From: Lingula anatina
Taxonomy: Eukaryota; Brachiopoda; Lingulata; Lingulida; Lingulidae
NCBI RefSeq assembly: GCF_001039355.2
Contig: NW_019774681.1
Span: 96,632 to 160,631 of the forward strand
DNA: 64,000 nucleotides
Reading direction: 5' to 3'
Shown: piece by piece, positions 33,690 to 47,784 of the stretch
Position numbering within the stretch: position 1 is the first letter of the stretch
Layout: each line of letters starts with the position of its first letter
Made by a program: the position numbers and the translations under genes
Notes under the pieces: generated by a model
Told to the model about the DNA's origin: nothing
The model's input: the letters and a program-made list of their open reading frames with translations, nothing else
The model's database searches: none

Positions 33690-34270
33690 TAATACTGAAC
33701 TTTTATTTACTAGGCTTTTGGAAGCAGGATTTGGAAAAAGGATCTTTTCACAAAAAAAAAATAATAAATAAATAAAAATTAAAATCAAAAAGAAATTAAA
33801 ACCAATTTTTGCCCTAACTGGAAGACTCAATTTAAATAATAAGTAGTCCATGTCAATCAAATAAAATGTTTTTATGTCTACAAAAAAAAAATGTTTTCTT
33901 TTTATTTTGTGACTTAATTTGTTTTTAATGTAAAAGGTACAATGGATTCAGTTCCCATGTGAAACCAGATCTTGATATGGCTGTGTGTTGTTATTGTTGT
34001 TTTTTTTTTCAATTATTATATTTTTAACAACTGAAAAATAATAGATGAACACATTGTGAGGTCTATAATGATGGCAATTGAGGTTGACAAACTTTTTGTT
34101 ATTATAGCTTTTTTAAACTCCATAATCACATTCACTGTTTTCAATGTTGGAAATTCCAAGTTAAATGTTTCATAACTTACATCCACGTTTCTTTCCCAGT
34201 AGTATTTCTTCCATCCATATTGGCTTGTTAAAAAGACAGGGATTTTAATTTAATTTTTTTTTCACCCAAG

Positions 34271-34448
34271 ATCCATGTTCCATGCTGGAGACAGTGACTC
34301 CACAGGAGTGATAGCAGCTTGTTGCTATGGTGCTATGTACGGTTTCCAAGGGGTGCCTCCGTGCAACTACACCCAGTTAGAGTACAGGAGCAGGCTGGAG
34401 GATATCGCAGTAAAGTTATACACACTCAGTCAAAATAAGTCATCTTAA
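34271..34448 (+). CDS. Second copy of ADPRH exon 9 (terminal)
   Basis: Same acceptor (CACCCAAG), same length (178 nt) and an intact frame to TAA. HAGDSDSTG is retained, so the active-site acidic residues are present. Six bases differ from exon 9: four silent, His to Gln (THLEY to TQLEY) and Tyr to Ser in the last codon. As part of a transcript joined to exon 7 it would make a near-identical enzyme. By itself it lacks the N-terminal metal site. Confidence 0.6.
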
Positions 34449-36260
34449 AGTCGGGTTAATGCTGTGTCGAGCCTGTATTCCAAGTGCCAAATTGTCCGAC
34501 TCTTTGCAGATGTTAATTATCCCAGAAACTGGTCCCATATTTTTGAAAGTATTTTACATGACTTGTGACTTTATTTAATGAGTCATAGCATGTTAATTCC
34601 AAATTTTTAGCAACGGCTGTTATGCACTGTTTATTATTATGGAGTTTTCCTGCTAAAACCACCCATTCTTCTAACAGTTTGTTTTAATGACTCAAGCTGC
34701 GGATAAGTTATAACAAAAAAAGGAACGTTCAATCAATTGATGCTACCAAGTTTCAGACCATGCTTTCCCATATTTATCTAAGATGCACTCGGTACACTGA
34801 CAGAGTAAGCCATATGTTACATTCATGCATTCCCTGCCTGCATGCAGCGTGTTAAATAAGACGATGATGGTATCATATCACTTATCATGAACAGATGAAA
34901 TAATGACACCAGCAGTGACACAGGACTATCTAATTATGTGTAACACACCAAGTGATTATACAGAGACAAGATAGTGGTTGTGCTCTTGCCAAACTATGAC
35001 TAGTTTTCTTGTGGTTGTGTGTCTCTTATGTTCATGCCAATAATGTTGTATTTCATCGGTTGTCAGAAACGCAGTGATGGTTCTTTTTAAGGTAATGCTT
35101 TTAACCAAAAAAGAGAGACGTGTATAGTTTTTTTTTTACTTTTATAATGTTAATTTTGTGTTTGCCCTTGTTATCACTTTGAAAATTGAAATTTTTTTTC
35201 TAAAACATTTCAGTTTTTCACAGTTTTGTAACCAATTTATTCACATATAAAAATGGCATATAATTGCGGTAAAAACTTCCTTGTTACTTCATTAATTTGA
35301 AAGCTGCAAATAAGAGAAAATCAGAATAATTTACACATTTCTTTACATTTCCGTTTGAATGTGAAATGTGTTATTTTTGAGACCTGTGTGTATACATAAT
35401 GCGCGCTGATAATTAAAAATCATCTGTATGCATGTGGTCAACTTCCCTTTTCCAAAAGTTCAAAACGTTGCTCAAACCTGTTTCCTAGGTTTTTCGTTTT
35501 TCGGCACATGAAATCTTCCCTCGGATATCGAGGGCTTCTAAAATACTGTACGAAATTATAGTGTGAGCGATACAAAAATTTTGACCATACTAGCGCACCC
35601 TGTGGTCGGAGAGAGCATGAAATCCGCTGTCACATTTACTTGTATACAGTAAGCCTCTGTACTTAAATTCTGATTAATCTTTCTTTCTCATCTGTTTATG
35701 TTAAAATGTGGAAAGCACGGTAAATTCCTGCCACATGATAATAATCGATCACAAAACTCGCTTTCTAAATAAACAAAAAGGGGCATCATAGCTTTTTACT
35801 GATTTTGGTCCCTTGAGATTTTCTCCATTTCCGTTATTCCTACTAGGAAACGGATTGTTTTTGATTTGTTGAAGTCGCTAGCAAATTCTTGGACTTCATT
35901 TCTTCTTTTATTTGCTTACCTGTACTCTCCTTCACATCCCACTTTCAGTTTTTGTTAGAACTGAAACTGGGCGTTCGACCACGTGTAAAATTACCCTTAT
36001 TAAAGTCATCAAAACTGGGTTATTTTAAATTTGCTGTCGCAAAAACGGAAGAAGTTGGTTGAAAATGAGGTTGTCTTCCACCGCGTTATCTTTCAGTGGT
36101 TTCAACTTACAGCTATTTTAAAGCCAGAGTCAAAAGATTTTTTTTAAAATTTTTTTTTATTTTCAGTATCTTCGTTTTCGTGTCATGCCTTACTATTGTA
36201 ATAAAAACACCACCAGAACGCTTGCATTTTGATAAGGCGGGTCGTCTTAAATCACGCTTC

Positions 36261-36512
36261 TTAGGGACCATTCCCAGATTCTATCGTACTAACTGTGGAT
36301 CGATCGAGGGAATTCTCACTAAATTGCAATCAACTTAAGCGGCGTAGATGTCTGTCACGCCTACTGAACCTGCTAGGGGGTAGTGAATTATCGTTTAGCA
36401 TTTTCAGTAGGCCTGCTATACATCTAAGCTTAAGCTGAAAACAATTTAGCGAGAAACCCCTTGGAGATGGATCGGTCTTGTTAGATCGATCTAGGTATGG
36501 GAACCCAGTCTA
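36261..36512. mobile_element. Palindromic MITE (TTAGGGAC type) in duplication copy 2
   Basis: Counterpart of the 31163-31425 element, with the same inverted arms and a few small indels. Confidence 0.75.
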
Positions 36513-38539
36513 TATCGCTTCTTAGTATCTGCACGTTTCAAAAGAACGTGAAACGGGCCCAAGACCAGCTCCTATAACCCCTCTTTCACGTTTCCAATGA
36601 ACTGCGGCAAACGTGCCTAAATTCCATAGCATTTATTACGTTGACTTTTAAAGAGAACATTATCCCGTCTATTAGATGGCGGTGGAGATTGGGCGGAGAG
36701 ATGCATTATGCGAGAGTCAAATAGCCGGTTGCGACCAACCATAAAATGTGTCAGATGAGCCGATAGCTGTGATAAGTCTGCATTTTGAGCCTCGGGGCAC
36801 GCTCTCAATCAGTTAAGGCCCGAGAATAGCCTCGATTCTGTTGAACACGCAGGTAACAAGTTAGGGACTATATTATTGTACCAGTATTGCCTGTCCGTGA
36901 CACTCCGTGACAATGGACGGTGTATCACTGTCCAGATATTGTATAATATCACCAACTTGGGGTCTCGTCACGTTGGTTGGCATGGAGAGGGTTGTGTCAC
37001 ACAACACGACATATCATCTTTTGGTTATTCAATAATTGGAACCTATGTTCGCCTATTGGCATAATAATTTGTTTAGAACGGTGTGAGAGTTGGTGCAAAA
37101 CAACGGCGCGTTTTTGACTATGGCGGGAAAACGGGAGTGTCGTAGCGCCACGGTGATTTGGAAGTGACTCAAATTAAGGTATCCTAAGCATCCGTTTGAT
37201 TCCCATACTCTGCCCATGCTGCATAACACTGCATTCCACTTTATAATTAGCCTCGCATCGGCCTACGTAATTATATTAAACACAAGGATCGTATTTTTCG
37301 CGGGTCATTGCTCTTTCTAAGCCAGGAGCGCTCGGAGAAGCGATTAAGGTATCGGATATATGACCGTGGCAGTCATAATTATAACTTTCCAATGTGGTTA
37401 CGTCATAATCGGCTGTCGATTATGAAGTTGTGAGGAGTGGGGCTGCCTTCCCGTAAACTTTTGACCTGCATTAATGGGTAATCGGAAAAATAAAGACAAG
37501 GGGCCCTTAACTTGAACATGCCAAGCCGAAAGTATTGTGCAAGATTCGTTATGCGGAATATGCTTACGTGCAACCTATCTCGTTGGATCTACGTGATGAA
37601 ATACCTGTCTTGGGTGGACAGACAGAGGCATTCAGCTATGGGAATATTTCCCGTGAATTGTAGTTAAGAATCTGCCAGACCAACTGGTGCCTTCTTCGTT
37701 AGGCTTGTGACACTCGCTTTTGAAGATAAAAAAGCTATTTTTTCCTTTTCACATTTACAGCTCTCGCAAATTCTTCTCCCACGGATAAACCCACTTTGTA
37801 ATTCCACACATGGTTATTTTCTCCAGCGACAAAAACTAAATTGTGGACAACAAACAACTTAAAAATTCAAGTCGTCTTGACATCTCAATTTTGATGAGAT
37901 TATGCCCTAGGGAAATGTTATTTTATTAGTCCGAATGGCCGTGTCGTCTTTAGCCGAGAGTTTTTTCATTGATAATTGGTAATGAATTCCCTGATCTCAT
38001 GAACTTAACATGACCCATGGTCGTTTGTCCACTTCTCACCTGTCCCATTGCGTCACCGTCTGGTCAATCGAACAATAGATGACCGCTAGATGTTTTTTAA
38101 CAACAATAAAAAGATATTTGAGACCATAATCCTCTTTTTGTGTTGGGGTCATTATGAAACGCATCTGCAAGTAGGTTCGGTAACGCAAAAGCAACATTAT
38201 CTTTTCCCGTTGTCTGTCAAGTAGTAGGCTAATCACGACTTTCGTCTAATTTACTCTTGCCGATAACATTTTGGGAAGCATGATAGAGATTCAATGACCA
38301 ACACCTGTTGATTTTTTAATGGGGATTATAGTTTTATTAATAAGAGTCACATATTCATACCAGCAACAATATGGTGTATGGTTATCAGGAACGGCGGTTG
38401 AAAGATATGTATTTGTGGTAAAAATGCATACTGGTTATTCACCTTTTTCACTTATTTGATTATTGTGATAAATATCATCATCAGCAACGTGTTACTGGAC
38501 AGCTGAACAAGACATCAAAACCTATCACTCATTCTAGCA

Positions 38540-38541
38540 AA

Positions 38542-38572
<31 letters not shown>

Positions 38573-38575
38573 ATA
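38540..38575. repeat. (AAAT)n microsatellite
   Basis: About nine AAAT units, slightly degenerate at the right end (AGATAAATGAATG). Confidence 0.95.
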
Positions 38576-41500
38576 GATAAATGAATGAACAAGGACCAAC
38601 CATTGACAAGAAAGTCCATTTTTATTCTGATTTGAATTCATATGTAAGTTTTTAAACCAGAAAGCTGACTTTTGATCTTTCACTTCATTATCACTTTTCT
38701 TAGACCCGCCAATTGAACGTGCTCTACTGGGGATTACTGTATGCCTCCTTAATGGCAGTGTTGCCGGCCACTTGATTATCAAGTCCGAGGTAATAAGCAG
38801 GTGCACGGAGATTCCTAATTGCGGCGGTCACGTATTTATTACGTCGTACAATATTTTCCTGCAAGAATATATATAAAATGATAAGCATTGTTATCAATAC
38901 TTCCGAACGTGTGTTAAAACCCTTTATTCCAGCAAGCTGTGTTTCGAGATCCATAGATAGATAGATAGATAGAGGGATCGTTACCTAAAGACTAAAGTGT
39001 GCATAACCCTGCATAAGGTGCATATTTTCCATACATTAAAATATGATTGTACTGAATTGTGTACTACGAATTTATAAAAAGGCTTCGGTGTCATTTATAG
39101 TGGAGATATAGCTTGAATATCTATAAAAGACATTCTAGTCTGAATTTTACTTGTCATCAATGGATGCTAAATTTTTGTTTTATTTTTCTGCTTATATCTG
39201 CGTTGCTGTCATTTAGATTGACAGAAACCTCATTCGTCATGTACTTTCGGCGTACTCTTACTATTGTTTTGCCATTTCTATCAAGTGATGGATGGGACCA
39301 TTAAATGTTTTGCAATATTTTTCGTGTTTCGAAGATGTATTTATCAGCATAACGAACAAAACCTAATAATTGATTCTCGACTCGAGAAAAGCGACTTTGC
39401 TACACATTGTGTTAAAGTTTGATAGTCACGCTTCGACATAGTCACCCAACGCACAATTAATTTGTTGGATCTTTTTAATGAATTGAACCGAGGCCGGAGG
39501 TCCAGCTTTCTGTTTGATCAACTGACCACGTTGAATGGGACCATTGATGGGCCTGTCGAACATCGATAGGTTTGTGTTTGCGAACGTGTTGGGGCCACGG
39601 TTTTTTAAGCGACCAATTTCAAGATACAGGAACTGCTTAATTGAACCGTTTTATCAGAAAACCGCATTAAGTGTCCCCAAGCGCTCCTTTGACCCCCGCT
39701 GTTTTGGTTTTTCATTGTCCATCTTTTGTTGCCAGAGAGAAAAAAGGTTCGCCGTAAATTTCCACAATTTTATATAAGAAAACATCATCGGAAATTTTAG
39801 GTTGATTTAGACACGCACAACGCCTGCTGGAAAAATTGAAAGAAAGATTAAGCCCTCGGGGGCAAGTGAAATGTAAGGTCAGAGTTAATCGGTATTGAAT
39901 AAAACACTAATGGGGAAGGTGCATTTTTATTTTCTGAAGTAAAACTGTGTAGTTTTAGCGATTTCTGTCCAATTCCATGTGACCTCACAAGGGAAAGGGA
40001 ATTATTCATGGAAATTGGGGCTATTTAGGCCCGTATGCTAAAACCTAAAATAACGGATTTAATATTCCCTAGCAAGATTTAAATGGTGGTTCCCCGCTGG
40101 GGTTTTGCGGGTTACGAATAAGACACACGTGTACTTCTGATCTAGTCTAAAGTCCGACATGCGGTTTGGTGCAATATGGGTTCTTGTTGTTTATGTTTAT
40201 TTACTAGATTTATTACAAAATAGACTACAGCGTGTTTAAAAAAGCACCACCCCATTGTGTGTTTGATTTCCCATATTACCCGATTCAAACTAACGCTCTG
40301 AGCTGCGGTTCTCGCCTTACGCCTGTTTATTTGTCTCGTATGAGCTCACTATTCACCGATTTACTGATTAGTCCTTAAAGACGCACATGTTCATCATGCG
40401 TTTGAGAGCACGATGATTTACCTTTTCTCAGTGCTAATATTATTCTCTCTGAAACTCATGATACAAAGCTTGCGTTCATTAAAGCACGGCCTCGCGGTTA
40501 GGGGCAAAACGAGGGGGGGGGCAAAAGAGATACGTCCCTCCCCCCCCCTCCCCACTCTGAAGTTCTCCCATTTATTGTAAAGGATGGCTATTTTAACCCT
40601 TTGTCCTCACCCCATCCCATCCCCACTACCCACCTTAACTCAACCTGGGGTTATGTGGAAAAATGACGTACATTTTGAACTTAGTAATCAAAGCAACTGT
40701 ATTAATTAATGTTTCCTAATTGGACATTTCTCAGATGTATATACGGAAGATAGATATACGGAGAATACGATAATTTGACTTTGCTGTCTGAACAGGAAAA
40801 ATCAATAAGGAATGTTCAATTGTTAATTTTTTTGTATATTTAGCTTACAAAGTTATATATTATAGTTTCATATTTCCTTTATCCAGAACCTATTTTAATA
40901 TGTTAAAGAGCAAAAAAAGTTAGGGAAAAATATTTCAACCTCAACACCCCCCCTTGCCCCAGCCCCTCCCGCACCGCAAAAGTAAACGTCTTGTTCGTAA
41001 GTGTGCATGTTAGGTTATATTTAAATATATCTATATTCATTAGACCAGAAATCTATCAACAGGCAAGAGTTGATAGGGTTGGAGTCGAGTAAAAACTGGA
41101 CGCTCGCTTTAATATGGTGGGTACCAGCTGCAGGGAGACCCAAGAAATAGTAACAATTGATGCCTTTTCCCTCGGGGAATTGGTTTCATTTACATTCACT
41201 GAAAATGAGGACATTTTGTAACTCGAATTCATTAATATTGCTCCATTCAATAATAGTGGCCAAGAGTCAAGAGAGAGATGGCGTTGTAGCAAATTATCTT
41301 TTGCGTGCAGTGTTTATAGTATGTCAGCGTCCACTACATCAATTCTGTAAGCACTCCGCCGTTGGTCGGCATCTGTGCTGCCAGACTGCTTCTCATACTT
41401 GAAATAATCAAGCACGAGGGCCAGACGTTTGAGAAAACGATAATGACGTTAAAAATACAAGCGGTTTATGTTAATAAACGAAGAGACACATAGATGTGTG

Positions 41501-44121
41501 CATCAACCTAAAGGCGCTTCTTTGTTTACGTATTTTTTTCTTCGTAGAAGGCAAGTCTTCACAATTGCAGCTAAGAGGTAGTTTCTAGTTTTCTCTCAAT
41601 ATTAATTTCTTTTTCTCATTGGAATTATGGGCCCTTTAAAAACTCTCAATGGTATAACATGGCAATGTATTCTTGGTGGTACATGTATTTATACTACTAG
41701 AATCAGCGATGGCCATATTCATGTACCCTGATGCAATGTGCAACATTAACCCGAAGTACATGTAAGTATAGATAATTGGGAAATAACCGGATTTTCAGAC
41801 AAAGAAACATTACTTTGACAAGGTACCTTTGTTTTGTTTTTTGTTTTAATTTCTAAATGAAGTGTACGTATGTATATATTACAGTTAAGTGTATGTACTT
41901 CATAGCTCTACACCTTGATGTTTCAAACATATCAAAAAAATTGGATTGTGTAACACCAGATGACGGTCATTGACCAAGCAGAAGATAACTCAGTAAAATC
42001 GCCCGCTCCATCCGGGATCGAAAGCTACGTAAAATTGCACTTTTCTTATGCAACTTTTCATATGGCCTGCGCTATCAAACAGCCAATTATGGAATGAGTG
42101 CTTGCATCTCCTTGGCTGCGCAAACAACAGGGCAGAATGTTGATTAAATATAGCCCAAGCGTCCGTCTATATGGATATTACGTTGTATCGTGTTTTAGAA
42201 TCAGTTGTTACATGATATGGCAGGCCCCGGTTGTTTTGAGGCCCAGTCGATTTACTGTGCCATATTACGTGACCACCACAAAGGCTGTGTTCGGGTGTTT
42301 TCATTTGGGTTGCACAAGTCCAGACTGGCTTTACGCAATCTACGTTTATCTTTCTCTCCTTCTTAGACCCCGGCTATAGAGAAATGGTTCGCGGATGGTC
42401 TCGTATCGACGGGATTATGCAAGATTTTGTTAGACTTCAATCAATGACGGGAGAAACTCGGTTGATAGGGCAAACGCTAGTTACGTAACGGAACGCAACG
42501 CCTGATTGAGTTCAACTGTCTGTATGAAACGGTTTTGTCGCGGTCGCCGTATAAATGATCGACTCTGCAAACACTTGAACTGACATACAGGGTTGCAGTT
42601 TTAAGGGCTGTCCGTTCCGTAACCTCTGCACGGTCGTCCTACCACATAATATATATTTGTATGTAAATGGACTGAGAAACTTACATCGATTATGTAATAT
42701 TTGCCTCGCGATTTCAGCCATTACGTCATCCTGAAGACGGGGTGAATCATTTCGCTCGTTAAAGGTCGAAGGGGAGAAGGGTTCGGGGTCAGCAGCCTTT
42801 TCTTTTTTTCGTGGAGGGAAATGTGCTTGTTGTTCATTCCTCAACCAAGCAGTTATATAGTCAGATATTTCTGATTTTTCTTTTTATTCACCACGAGCTT
42901 ATTCAAGCGGTCTTCACAAAGCGGCTATGGACCCTTTATCCCCTTTGCCCTCCCCCGAAATTCCATACTGCCCGGCTGGTCTGATGTTAGAGTGATTATG
43001 CAATTCCGCCTCATTCGTAGACTGGGACGACAAAATGCAGGGCAGAGAGGGCTTGACTTTTTGGCACACTGCCCGGTTTTTCTGTTAATGGCGTTCATTC
43101 TCGTTCCTTGTCCTTAACCTCCTCGGTTATTTTTAGATTAATGTCCAACGATAAATGAATGAATGAGAATATTTTTTCAAAAATGGACTTCAATGGAAGC
43201 TTGAAAATTTTGAGAATGATGGTCAATGTTGTTATTTTATATTGAGTTTGATGCTGCTGTTTCAGGACAAATGAAAAGACTCGAAATGTTAAAGAATATT
43301 TGTTATCGTCAGTAAAATTGGCGTACGCGTATGTCTTTTGATAATTTTAATATGATTAATTTTTAATTTATGCTATTTATTATAATCCTTTACAGAAAGC
43401 TCCAGGCTCCATAGCCGTTACAATAAAAATCAAATCCATTTTCTTCGTGTAAATAATACATACAAATACGGGTGTATTTAAAAGCATTTTTCTCCGTAAA
43501 TTAACATCAATTAACCCATCCATCTTCACTCCTCTCTGTGAATTTGTAAAATCCAATTCATGGGGTCGGTATAATTCTTTGTATGGTTTGTGAAAGTTGA
43601 AGAGCCGTTTCCCACATTCAAAGAGGGTCAAAAAGTCAAGAGACGGGTCAGCGTGTCGTTCACAGCCAGCTAGATATTCAACACAAAGAAACTCCGGCAG
43701 TTAAACTTTAAAATGATGTCACGTACCTTGCTCTTCGATTAAGTACGAATAAAAATGATACTATGACATTGAAAGAATATAGTACTGTTACTCTGAAGTA
43801 CTATGCTTGATAGTGGATATTACTAGAAACGCTGCAGGTTATAAATATACCGCGCATACAAATCGATTTTTTCACGACAAATTGAACCACAGTTCTCAAG
43901 AACTCGGGGGATTTTCTAAAATATATGATGCACCTTTTACAAAAATAAGAACACTTTTGGCGTCTATAGGGAAGGTTGTACTCGTTGAATACACTTCTGT
44001 TCCAAAAGGGTTTTGTAGTCCATTTCGTCACTGCTAAACCGAGGGAATTCATTTGTGCCTTAAAGCTAAGTGATTTACAATCAGTTTTCCGGAGGCAAAA
44101 TCAGAAACTCAGTAGCTCTGG

Positions 44122-44319
44122 AGGTTAATTTTCCATTAAAAGCATTGTTATTCAAATATCAAGACTGATTTTTTTAATGGCACAATACTTCCTAATTTTA
44201 ATTTCACATTTATAACGTTTAGGTTAATTTTTCATTAAAAGCATTGTTATTCAAATTTCAACTGATTTTTTTTTAAATGGCACAATACTTCCTTATTTCA
44301 ATATCACATTTATAACGTA
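44122..44319. repeat. Two-copy tandem repeat, 99-bp unit
   Basis: The units 44122-44220 and 44221-44319 both begin AGGTTAATTTT and share CATTAAAAGCATTGTTATTC, GGCACAATACTTCCT and CACATTTATAACGT. They differ at a few positions and small indels, so the duplication is fairly recent. Confidence 0.85.
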
Positions 44320-45685
44320 AGCTATTTAGTCGTACTGGCCATTAACACTGCAGTTTGGTGCACTGTCATTTACCAGTACGTGTGGTTATTAAATGTCAGT
44401 TAATGTTTCTGTGGTAACGCCAATAAATCGGTGTGTTCATGAGAAATGCTTTTACTGTGACATATTTCAAAGGCAGGTGGCGGGGAACAATCAAATGAAA
44501 AAGAGAAAATCGCCGGATGATCGTGAAACACGTAATAAGATTACTTGAATGTAAAAAGATGACTCACACTGCCCAGTTGTTTCTGTGGTTTAGAAAAAGC
44601 AGAATTGGTTTGTTTTTCGGACCACAACCGTGCACTTAAAAGCTCTCTAGGTGTCCCTCTCTAAGTACAGGTTCAAAACAAGCTTATATTTTTTTAATGA
44701 TACACAGTAGGGTTAATTAAATCTACAATAAACACATTTAAGTCCTTGAATCCCCGTAAATATATTTAAAAATAAAATTTAAAAGTACACTAGACAATTT
44801 TAGTGCTAATATGACCTCATGATTATTTTTCAATTCACGGTTTATTAAGATATATATCAATCTCAGATAAAAACGATTTCTGTGTTGATGAGAGACATTT
44901 GTACAACACTAAAGGTCTTATTTTCAAGGTCTATTTTTAGGACGGCTATCTCCATCCGTATGTCAACCTAATCTGGAATTATGGATTTTAATTTTTTTTT
45001 TTTTGCGTTAAGTTAGCGTAATATTTACGATTTCCTTCTCAGTAGCATATGACACACTCTCTTAACAGCGTCCTCCTTTTTTTTTCATTAAAAATACAAA
45101 GATAACTTTAAAGTAATAAATGATTTTATTTATTATTTCTAGTAGACACGATATCTACAGCCTAGCTACCCTTACTACATTAAAACAAAACGAAAATCCC
45201 TCTGATGAGAAACAGACAATATCTGTACCATGTGGTAACTTCACTTTAGGTAAGGCTTGAACAAAAATAGGTTTCCGGATCTTGGAGACCAAGTACCTAT
45301 ACAAGTAAAAATTAATGTGCCAAAGCCGAATCCGTTTAGTCCCCACTCTGGAGATTGTATCTCTAGATAACTACACATGTAGTTTAAGATATTGGCAACA
45401 GAGTGAAAAAAAACTTATGATATTTTCTCAAGAGATAATTTTAGAGCAACAAGTCTTAAATGTAATATTCAAATATTGTGTCTACTTATATCTGTACCTT
45501 TTAAAAACATATGACTAGTAAGAGTAAGGAACTGATACTGCTAAGAGTTTAACAAGTACCTACCAAACATTTTAATAATAACACATATAAAAATATATAC
45601 AGGGTTTTAAGACCTTTTAAAAGGTCGTATAACTTCTCAAGTTACATCCTATTTTGTTGGATTATATATGGCATATATATGAAAA

Positions 45686-45691
45686 TTTATT
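45686..45691 (-). terminator. Poly(A) signal candidate for the bZIP gene
   Basis: TTTATT on the plus strand reads AATAAA on the minus strand, about 690 bp past the bZIP stop codon. Another lies near 45126. Either could define the 3' end. Confidence 0.35.
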
Positions 45692-46374
45692 TTCATTTTA
45701 CCTTGAATAAGGGAAAATGTATATAATAATAAGTTACTCCTGAGTTTTTTCTTAGAAATGTTCTGAGGTAGCAAGAGAGGTAGATCAAGTTTGCGAGAAT
45801 TCCTGAGATTTCTTTTGACGCCTGTATCTTTTTAAAGTTTGTGCAAGCCTTCCTTCTGAAGAGTTCAAGGATATCAGAAGATGAAACCCTGATCAAAAGA
45901 GTGAGTTGGACAGTTAATCCAAGAGTGTGCGAGATATGAGAATAACAATCAGTATAATAACAAAAAAAATACCTGTTTGTTGTCAGTTCCTGAGTGTTAA
46001 GTGGACCTTGAAGACTAAAACTTCTTTAGCAGCCTAAAATGCGCCACACATGTTAGGTCCTCAGTTAAGAAATGTTCAGAATATGTTCATCTTTCACCCA
46101 ACTATAAATTGTGTCAAGGATTATTTGTCAAAATCGCGGAACATTTGTATGAGATTGTTCTCGGTCATTCACGCGTGGCCTCCCTCCATTTTCACCATCG
46201 TTGCTTGGCAACACTTAAAATTATGGAACTTGTTCAGATCTATACCGTTTCGAACGTTTTATAGTTTGTTTGTTTTTTTTTTGTCACAATATCTATACTC
46301 CGTCAACATTTGGCATTTTGAGTTGCACTACTGTTCTACTTTGCACCATTATGAAAAAAAATACAATCCACTGC

Positions 46375-47298
46375 TCACGAACAGGATCTGCTGTACAACA
46401 TGTAGTGAAGTTTGGCAGTTTCATTTTTCAATATGGCGACTTGTGCTCTCAGTTTAAGATTTTCTTGTTCTAAAAATGCCGCTCGCATGGCAATTTCTTC
46501 CTCTTTTGCTCTCCTGGCATCTCTTGATCTCTTCGCTGCCTCGTTGTTCTTCCGTCTCCTTTCCCAGTAGGCCTCGTCCTTTTTCTCCTCTCCGGGAAAA
46601 GCGCCCAATTTTGCTCTTTTCGCTGAACCACATTCAGAGTCCGAGTCCCCCGAACTGAGAGCCCCGTTGGATGTGACGGACGTGGATGGTACCGACAGCT
46701 GTGTTCCCAGCACCGGGGACGTTGACACGGGCGAGGAGGACGACGAGACGTTAGTCGTAGTCGCTGCTGTTGATGATGTGGTGTTAGTAGTACTATTTCC
46801 TGAGGTGTTACTTCGTCGTCGACGGTTGAAGTAATTGTTGAGTGGGGATGACAGCATAGCACTGTCCAGAAGACCGGGAGCAAGTCCGTATGGCATAGTA
46901 GCAGCTGCATACGCATTGTACAACTCCGACCCTGCCGCCGCTGCCAGGGGATTCGATGCAAACATTGGCATATGTTCGAATGGATACACTTTAAATGGAC
47001 GCATTCCTGATGGGTCTCCCTCGCCAGAGCCATTTTCCTGTCCAGGAGACAATTGTGGCGGAGATTTGTCTCCTCTCCCACTGGGAGACATTTTCGGGGT
47101 TTTAAGAGGCTTGACGGTAGCAACGGTGGACGCTTCTCGCTCCTCCTGATGACCGTCAGAGACGGACGCCGAGCGACTACTTTCACCGTCCGAATTGGAT
47201 AAACTTGGTGACGGACTGGGTGGTACATCCTCCCGTTTCTCTAAAGCTGTTTTAGAAAAGTCCAACGCCATCTCGGCCGTGCTTGCCACAGTCGCCAT
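46375..47298 (-). CDS. bZIP transcription factor, PAR/CES-2/Giant class (307 aa)
   Basis: A nuclear DNA-binding protein acting as a dimer on TTAYGTAA-type sites. The frame is open further upstream, but the first ATG (AAACATGGCGAC, strong Kozak context) is at 47298. The N-terminal half is Ser/Pro-rich, with SP pairs that may be phosphorylated. An RPFKVYP motif (about 100-106) precedes an Ala-rich stretch, then a Ser/Thr-rich linker. The bZIP domain occupies about 239-301: basic region [13 protein letters not shown], then a zipper with Leu at 276, 283, 290 and 297. This basic region is that of PAR and E4BP4 factors (HLF, TEF, DBP), but the extended PAR segment before it is missing, as in nematode CES-2 and fly Giant. 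The protein stops soon after the zipper. The coding region has no intron. The orthology name is left open. Confidence 0.9.
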   Translation of the reverse strand: MATVASTAEMALDFSKTALEKREDVPPSPSPSLSNSDGESSRSASVSDGHQEEREASTVATVKPLKTPKMSPSGRGDKSPPQLSPGQENGSGEGDPSGMRPFKVYPFEHMPMFASNPLAAAAGSELYNAYAAATMPYGLAPGLLDSAMLSSPLNNYFNRRRRSNTSGNSTTNTTSSTAATTTNVSSSSSPVSTSPVLGTQLSVPSTSVTSNGALSSGDSDSECGSAKRAKLGAFPGEEKKDEAYWERRRKNNEAAKRSRDARRAKEEEIAMRAAFLEQENLKLRAQVAILKNETAKLHYMLYSRSCS

Positions 47299-47325
47299 GT
47301 TTATTCTTCTGTTGAACTTCACGAT

Positions 47326-47556
47326 CTGTTACATAAAAATGTAGTGAAGATTACGCCACTCGCTTGACTATTTCTACGAATAACAGCTAGCCCCAAACAT
47401 GCGTTGATTAAATTTATTCATGACAACTGTACCGCATTATCTTCAGCGGAAAATAAACACTACAAGCAAACGTTACTCTGCTTGAGTACCTTGTGGTTTT
47501 ATTAATACTGTGCGAACGTAGATATTTAAAGTACAACGTACTCGCTTTAAACTTAC
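47326..47556 (-). other. Possible 5'-UTR intron of the bZIP gene
   Basis: A good donor (GACGCG|GTAAGTTTAA, minus strand) at 47556 and an acceptor (TTTATGTAACAG) ending at 47326 would remove 231 bp just before the coding exon. Exon 1 would then extend upstream from 47557. This is inferred from the splice signals alone. Confidence 0.4.
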
Positions 47557-47784
47557 CGCGTCCTGTCTATCTTAGATTTTACTTTGACGCTGAATGTAAA
47601 GGTGGACTCCGTCTTCATGAACCCCACCAACGCGTGCCTTCCACGGAGTGCGGTGGATGAAATGAATCGATAGTTATGGGAAGCAGTTTTCGTAACCTCC
47701 GCAATCCTGTTACCTCATATTAGCTGGGAAGATGACATGAACCTCCCTTCAGCGCGCTTAACTTATCTCCCTTTTCTTCCCTCT

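Larger units (their letters stand above)
37791..45685. other. Gene-free region between ADPRH and the bZIP gene
   Basis: No supportable coding exon. It holds an AAAT run (38540-38575), a GATA run (about 38954-38973), G and C runs (about 40515-40550), a 99-bp tandem repeat (44122-44319) and a perfect GTTACGTAAC site (42480-42489). Stretches near 42000-42800 are of mixed composition and could be regulatory, but the sequence alone does not show it. Confidence 0.5.

Noticed and set aside
46050-46457. 135-codon plus-strand frame opposite the bZIP 3' end
   Set aside because: It overlaps the 3' end and 3' flank of the bZIP gene on the other strand and shows no domain or bias of its own.
46470-47228. 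252-codon minus-strand frame
   Set aside because: It is the alternate reading frame of the bZIP coding exon; the bZIP frame has an unmistakable domain, this one has none.
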